From the NCBI GenBank assembly GCA_007571275.1, contig RKRS01000039.1:1-13661 (forward strand): a DNA stretch of 13,661 bases. The letters are read 5' to 3'. The notes beneath the pieces were generated by a model. That model was not told where the DNA came from and ran no database searches. It was given only the letters and a program-made list of their open reading frames with translations. Position 1 is the first letter of the stretch; each line of letters opens with the position of its first letter. The DNA is from Dehalococcoidia bacterium (GTDB taxonomy: Bacteria; Chloroflexota; Dehalococcoidia; Bin125). Shown piece after piece: positions 8,432 through 13,661 of this stretch. The position numbers were made by a program, and so were the translations under genes.

Positions 8432-10066
<1,635 letters not shown>

Positions 10067-10087
10067 GGGGACAGTCTACGCATCGCC

Positions 10088-10093
10088 TAATAT
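10088..10093. promoter_or_regulatory. Possible overlapping -10 elements of a divergent promoter
   Basis: The 81-base gap between the divergent gamma-glutamyltransferase-family and oxygenase genes holds TAATAT on the plus strand. Read on the minus strand, the same spot gives ATATTA and overlapping TATTAG-like hexamers. It is the only AT-rich point in the gap. No good -35 is seen on either side, so this is tentative. Confidence 0.3.
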
Positions 10094-10147
10094 GAGTCTG
10101 ACCATCTGGCTTGTCCCTTCCAGACGCGCCGACGCGAGGAGTTACGC

Positions 10148-11065
10148 ATGACCACCGCCGCCGCACCGACGATTACTCAAGAGCAGGTTGACTTCTATCA
10201 CGAGAACGGCTTCCTGCTGGTACCGAAGCTGCTGCCCGACGACGTGCTGCAGGCATTGCGCGACGAGACCGACCGCATCGTCGCCGCAGCGGCCGGGCTG
10301 ACCGACCACAACGCGCAGTACGACCTCGAAGACTCACATACGCCCGAGGAGCCGCGCGTACGGCGCCTGAAGTCACCGTCGACTCACTGGCCGTTCTTCC
10401 GCGAGCTGGCGCAGCACCCGGTGCTGATGGAGGTCGTGACCGCGCTGATCGGTCCCAATGTCCGTCTGCAGAACGACAAGCTGAACATGAAGGCCGCCGA
10501 ATATGGCGCACCGGTCGAGTGGCACCAGGACTGGCCGTTCTATCCGCACACCAACGACGATCTGGTTGCGGCGGGCATCCTCCTGGACGACTGTTACGCC
10601 GTGAACGGGCCACTGCTGGTCGTGCCAGGATCGCACAAGCGTGCCATCTACGACCACCATCACCCCGAGCAGCGCTACTTCACCGGCGCGGTTGAGCCAA
10701 CCGAATTCGACTGGGACATGGAAAAGGACCTGGTCGCGCTTGAAGGTCCGGCTGGCTCGGTCTCGTTCCACCACGTGCGGACGATGCACGGCTCGGCGCT
10801 GAACCGCTCGGAGAATCCGCGCCGTCTGCTGCTGTTTGGCTACGCCGCGGCTGACGCCTGGCCGATCATGGGGCTGGGCCGCATGAGTCTGGACGACTAT
10901 CAGGGTTTCATGTGCGCCGGCGAGCACGTCGAGCAGCCTCGTCAAACCAATGTCCCCGCCTACCTGCCACTACCACCCGCTCCGCAACAGGGCTCGATCT
11001 ACGAGAACCAGAAAGCGGTCAAAAACCGCTTCTTCGAGACCTACGAAGATCGCCGCAAGGGATAG
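10148..11065 (+). CDS. Phytanoyl-CoA dioxygenase (PhyH) family oxygenase
   Basis: A 305-residue Fe(II)- and 2-oxoglutarate-dependent oxygenase, predicted to hydroxylate a small organic substrate in the cytoplasm. Iron ligands are visible: His126 and Asp128 in VEWHQDWPFY, and His214 in RTMHGSALNRS. Arg225, eleven residues after the last His, fits the 2-oxoglutarate carboxylate-binding position of the family. NGPLLVVPGSHK (153-164) is the usual conserved strand-turn. The length is normal for bacterial PhyH proteins. The ATG at 10148 is preceded by GAGGAG (10136-10141) with a 6-base spacer. The substrate cannot be told: the family covers phytanoyl-CoA, ectoine, halogenation and many natural-product reactions, and bacteria such as these often carry many paralogues. 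The neighbours (a gamma-glutamyltransferase-family enzyme and a peptide-type binding protein) hint at small-molecule scavenging only loosely. Confidence 0.92.
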   Translation: MTTAAAPTITQEQVDFYHENGFLLVPKLLPDDVLQALRDETDRIVAAAAGLTDHNAQYDLEDSHTPEEPRVRRLKSPSTHWPFFRELAQHPVLMEVVTALIGPNVRLQNDKLNMKAAEYGAPVEWHQDWPFYPHTNDDLVAAGILLDDCYAVNGPLLVVPGSHKRAIYDHHHPEQRYFTGAVEPTEFDWDMEKDLVALEGPAGSVSFHHVRTMHGSALNRSENPRRLLLFGYAAADAWPIMGLGRMSLDDYQGFMCAGEHVEQPRQTNVPAYLPLPPAPQQGSIYENQKAVKNRFFETYEDRRKG

Positions 11066-11080
11066 AGCCAGTAACAAAGA

Positions 11081-11108
11081 GGTTGCCTGCGCTTCCGCGC
11101 CGGCGACC
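11081..11108. terminator. Hairpin between convergent genes, likely terminator for the toxin-antitoxin operon
   Basis: GGTTGCCTGCGC and GCGCCGGCGACC pair around a TTCC loop, giving eleven pairs (one G:U) with a single T/C mismatch. On the minus strand the stem is followed by a T-rich stretch (TCTTTGTT, 11073-11080), as expected of an intrinsic terminator for the toxin-antitoxin transcript, whose last stop is at 11115. On the plus strand it lies 15 bases after the oxygenase stop but no T-run follows, so activity in that direction is less sure. Confidence 0.6.
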
Positions 11109-11114
11109 CGATGG

Positions 11115-11469
11115 CTAGCTGAAGTCGAATTCCTCAGGGAACCCGCTTTGGTAGTGGTCCGATACGCAGAGTACATTCAATGTGTTGTTCGGGGTTGCTC
11201 CGGTCAGGCAACACGCGAGAGGTCGCCTGCTCGCGTCCCCGAACTCTCGGCACTCCTCGCATAACCGATAGATGAGTCGCCAATAGTCAATCGATATGCG
11301 CACTGCGTAGTCCCGCGTATTCTCCTGACAGTCGCTTCGCCCGCCGCGCTCGATATGGATCATTCAGTAGGATTTGCAGCGACGCCTCTACACGAACTCG
11401 TAGCGCTCGATGACGCTTGCTCCTCATCTGCTTCATGAAATACCTCGATCGTCGGACTTGCCAACCCAA
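11115..11469 (-). pseudogene. RelE/ParE-family toxin gene, frameshifted
   Basis: Two overlapping minus-strand frames together make one RelE-like toxin. The first part runs from a TTG at 11467-11469 (alternative ATG at 11434-11436) and includes LQILLNDPYRARRAKRLSGE and YAGLRSAHID, then meets TGA at 11287-11289. The second part continues in the other frame with YWRLIYRLCEECREFGD and NTLNVLCVSDHY, ending at TAG 11115-11117. Removing one T (an A on the plus strand at 11289 or 11290) joins them as SAHID-D-YWRLIYR, matching the family order of substrate-binding helix, strand and terminal His-Tyr. RelE-family toxins cut or block mRNA translation at the ribosome. The gene starts 13 bases after the antitoxin stop, antitoxin first, the usual type II order. 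It could be a decayed gene, a sequencing error, or a gene needing +1 frameshifting. Confidence 0.68.
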
Positions 11470-11482
11470 GTCAGGTAACGAA

Positions 11483-12142
11483 CTAGGCGACATGGTATCG
11501 GCCGGCCAGGAAATCAGCTTCCGCCGCGGCGATCGCCATACGCGCCGATGGCGAGAACGATATCGCGAGCGTCTCGATCCAGGCGTTATCGACATCTATG
11601 CGAACGTTGGCCTCAGCCATGTCAACCGGCAGCTCAAACTCATCGCCTTGTTCCATGTCACAAATCTTGAGCACGCCGCGATCGACACTAACTGGCAAGT
11701 CGTAGATATGTGTCATGAGCGGCTGGGCAGACCAAGCTGACCTCCATTGAGCAGTGATCTCTTCCAGCACATCCTTGACCGGTGCGTTCCGTTCATCGCA
11801 CAGAACCTCGTCGTAGAAGCTCTCCGAGAGGTGGGTTCCCGAATCCGTCACCTCCCAATTTTCCTCTTCTTCCATGAGACCTGCGCGCCCCAGTCGTTCC
11901 CAGGCGTCGTAGACCTGGTTCGACATCGGTCCGTACTTCCAGCGGTAGAACTGAACGCCAAGGGCGTGCGCTCGTCGCTCAGCCAACTCGCGCGAGAACA
12001 GGAACGCGAGTTTCATCAGGCGCAGACGGCTGCCGGCGCCAGTTTCCTCATTGGATGCCCGGTCCCAGAGCACCAGGAGCAGCGCCGTGTCGATCAGCTG
12101 TTGGTGGTAGGCAGCTTCGAAGGCCTCGTCTGGGTTACTCAT
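11483..12142 (-). CDS. Panacea-domain (DUF4065/SocA-like) antitoxin
   Basis: A 219-residue cytoplasmic protein. Residues about 40-105 carry the Panacea/SocA pattern: LRLMKLAFLFSREL, then FYRWKYGPMSNQVYDAWERL (66-85), then EVTDSGTHL (97-105). This domain is known as a versatile antitoxin module that pairs with many unrelated toxins. The last 70 residues, starting near DLPVSVD (148-154) and ending AAEADFLAGRYHVA, are not part of the core and resemble the toxin-binding tails of type II antitoxins; they may grip the RelE-like toxin. The ATG at 12140-12142 is preceded by GAGGA with a 9-base spacer; earlier in-frame starts reach back to 12292 but run into the divergent binding-protein gene. The gene and the toxin behind it are visibly lower in GC than flanking genes, which suggests acquisition by transfer. 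Confidence 0.78.
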   Translation of the reverse strand: MSNPDEAFEAAYHQQLIDTALLLVLWDRASNEETGAGSRLRLMKLAFLFSRELAERRAHALGVQFYRWKYGPMSNQVYDAWERLGRAGLMEEEENWEVTDSGTHLSESFYDEVLCDERNAPVKDVLEEITAQWRSAWSAQPLMTHIYDLPVSVDRGVLKICDMEQGDEFELPVDMAEANVRIDVDNAWIETLAISFSPSARMAIAAAEADFLAGRYHVA

Positions 12143-12285
12143 ATCGGATCGTCCTCGATTGGTTCTCTGGCTGACCATATCCGACTGGCGGTTAACGCGT
12201 TTCAGCGCATTGCACACTTGACCACAGCAATGATCTGTGCTCTCCAAATTCTGTAGCCTCTGTTGACCTAGCACGGAGGATTCAG

Positions 12286-13661
12286 ATGACACATTCGAAC
12301 TATTGGCAGCGGATGCGATCCCGGCGTCTGTCCCGACGAGCGGTCTTGCGCTCTGCGGCGACAGCTGGAGTGGGCGCCGCCGGATTGACGCTCGTCGGCT
12401 GTGGCGACGACGATGACGAAGCCTCTGCCGTAGCTACCCAGCAACAGCAGAGTCAGGCTCAGCAGCCCCAGGCGCAGCAACAGCAGACAGCAGACCAGAC
12501 GGCCCAACAAGCTGATCAACAGGCCCAGCAGGCGGCGGATCAGCAGCAGGCAATGCAGCAGGAGCAGCAAGCGGCCGTCGCGCAGGCCCAGCAGGACGAT
12601 GGTATGCCGCCGATTGGCGGAGAGCTGCGGATCTCCGACACGTCCGACCTCGCCTCGTTCGACGGCTTCCTGACGTTCGGCTACAAGGCCTTCCTACACG
12701 GACACAACTGCTACCCGATGCTGACCCAGTTCTCCAACGAGCCGGGCCAATCGTCGATCGATTTCCAGCCCGAGCTCTGGCTCGCCGATTCGGTCGAACA
12801 ACCGGACGACGCCACCTACGTCTTCACGATCAAGGACAACGCCGTCTGGGAGGACCGGGCGCCGGTTAACGGCCGCAAGGTGACCGCTGAGGACGTCGCT
12901 TTCTCGTTCGAAGAGGAACGCTATGGCGAGTATCCGAATCGCGGCGCGATCCTGCCGAGCCTGGGGGGGGTCGAAGCGACAGATGATCGAACCGTTCGGT
13001 TCGATCTGAGCGCGCCGTTGGCGCCGTTCCTGCTCTATCTGGGACATCACGCAGGGCCGTATGTGATGCCGCCCGAGCTGCTGGTCGACGAGATGTCGCG
13101 GCAGACGATGATCAGCGCCGGACCATTCCTGCTGGATGAGTATGAACCAGGCTCGCGAGTGGTCTACAAGCGCAACCCGAACTACTTCGATGCGCCCAAG
13201 CCCTACGCGGAGAGCCTGACGATCACCTTCCTCGGCGACAACTCGGCCATCGCGGCGGCGTATCTGAGCGGCGAGCTGAACACCAGCTGGTTCGGCGTCG
13301 CTCCGCCGATTGTGGAGGAACTGGAGAATGGCATCCCCGGCGCGACCTGGGAGTTTGAGCCCAGCCTCGTGATCGGCGGCGTCTTCCCTGATATCGGCCT
13401 CGAGCCATTCACTGACCCACGGGTCAGGCAGGCGATGTCGTCGGCGATCGATCGTGATTCGATCCTCGCCGTCGGTGGGGCGCTGGAGACGGGCAAGTGG
13501 TCGACCGCGCTCCCACCGATGCCAGGCTGGTGGGTCGATCCGAAGGAGGACGACGCGCTGGGCGAGTACTACCGCTACGACCCGGAGCGGGCGATGCAGT
13601 TGCTCGACGCGGCTGGTATCGATGGAATCGGTCCCGTGCCACTACACACGACGAACGCCTA
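12286..13661 (+). CDS. Family 5 solute-binding lipoprotein of an ABC importer, 3'-truncated
   Basis: The first 458 residues of an extracytoplasmic binding protein of the peptide/nickel/opine ABC family (SBP_bac_5). The N-terminus has a twin-arginine signal (SRRAVL, 16-21), a hydrophobic stretch and the lipobox LVGC with lipid-bearing Cys39, so it is probably exported folded and anchored by lipid. Residues about 52-103 are a Gln/Ala-rich disordered stalk. The binding domain begins near GGELRIS (111). Family marks include VTAEDVAFSFEE, PGSRVVYKRNPNYFD and FTDPRVRQAMSSAIDRDSI. GGAGGA at 12275-12280 with a 5-base spacer fixes the ATG. The frame is still open at the right edge; the permease and ATPase genes are probably downstream. 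The ligand cannot be read from sequence. It is divergent from the antitoxin gene, with 143 bases between them. Confidence 0.93.
   Translation, partial: MTHSNYWQRMRSRRLSRRAVLRSAATAGVGAAGLTLVGCGDDDDEASAVATQQQQSQAQQPQAQQQQTADQTAQQADQQAQQAADQQQAMQQEQQAAVAQAQQDDGMPPIGGELRISDTSDLASFDGFLTFGYKAFLHGHNCYPMLTQFSNEPGQSSIDFQPELWLADSVEQPDDATYVFTIKDNAVWEDRAPVNGRKVTAEDVAFSFEEERYGEYPNRGAILPSLGGVEATDDRTVRFDLSAPLAPFLLYLGHHAGPYVMPPELLVDEMSRQTMISAGPFLLDEYEPGSRVVYKRNPNYFDAPKPYAESLTITFLGDNSAIAAAYLSGELNTSWFGVAPPIVEELENGIPGATWEFEPSLVIGGVFPDIGLEPFTDPRVRQAMSSAIDRDSILAVGGALETGKWSTALPPMPGWWVDPKEDDALGEYYRYDPERAMQLLDAAGIDGIGPVPLHTTNA
12439..12594 (+). repeat. CAG/CAA-rich low-complexity tract coding the Gln-rich stalk
   Basis: About 155 bases made largely of CAG, CAA and GCx codons encode the Gln/Ala linker between the lipidated Cys and the binding domain of the solute-binding protein. 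The units are imperfect and no fixed period is seen. Such tracts change length easily by slippage. Confidence 0.7.

Noticed and set aside
12218..12250. TTGACC upstream of the binding-protein gene as a -35 element.
   Set aside because: No acceptable -10 hexamer lies 16-18 bases downstream.
11747..12256. A 169-codon plus-strand frame opposite the antitoxin.
   Set aside because: The minus-strand frame carries a recognisable Panacea pattern and a ribosome-binding site, while the plus frame has neither.
12963..12970. A run of eight G in the binding-protein gene that could signal a frameshift or phase-variable site.
   Set aside because: The reading frame and the family pattern continue correctly on both sides, so the run is simply coding sequence (Leu-Gly-Gly-Val).

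Overview
The window looks like a GC-rich bacterial chromosome segment, most likely Chloroflexota (Thermomicrobia-like or a related uncultured lineage). This placement rests on style, not a marker gene: high GC, a Tat-type lipoprotein binding protein with a Gln-rich stalk, Gln/Asp-rich sortase spacers, and a phytanoyl-CoA dioxygenase beside peptide-uptake genes. No phage, transposase, CRISPR array or rRNA was seen. No gap without a gene exceeds about 230 bases.

Layout. (1) 1-2112, +: the 3' part of a molybdopterin formate dehydrogenase alpha subunit, cut at the left edge. (2) 2138-4177, -: two tandem paralogous sortases convergent with it, each with one membrane anchor, a Gln/acidic spacer and a catalytic domain. 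(3) 4178-4403: a non-coding stretch with a possible sortase promoter. (4) 4404-8396, +: tRNA-Ala(GGC), then only 13 bases later a 1196-residue double ABC exporter resembling a CydD-CydC fusion, then a small membrane protein with a Gly/His-rich tail. (5) 8432-10066, -: a gamma-glutamyltransferase-family Ntn-hydrolase. It is divergent from (6) 10148-11065, +: a PhyH-family Fe(II)/2-oxoglutarate oxygenase. (7) 11115-12142, -: a Panacea-domain antitoxin followed by a RelE-like toxin gene broken by one extra base. A strong hairpin separates it from the PhyH gene. (8) 12286 to the right edge, +: a family 5 (peptide/nickel type) solute-binding lipoprotein, truncated.

How the genes fit together. The sortase pair looks like one operon. 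The tRNA, exporter and small protein look like a second transcription unit, in which tRNA maturation would leave a nearly leaderless exporter message. The toxin-antitoxin pair is lower in GC than its neighbours and is probably an acquired module whose toxin has decayed or needs a frameshift. The formate dehydrogenase and the binding protein belong to operons that continue outside the window.

The points most worth a second look are the Panacea/RelE pair with its frameshift, the tRNA-exporter junction, the exporter's Gly/His-rich partner, and the sortase pair with a shared block just before the catalytic domain.
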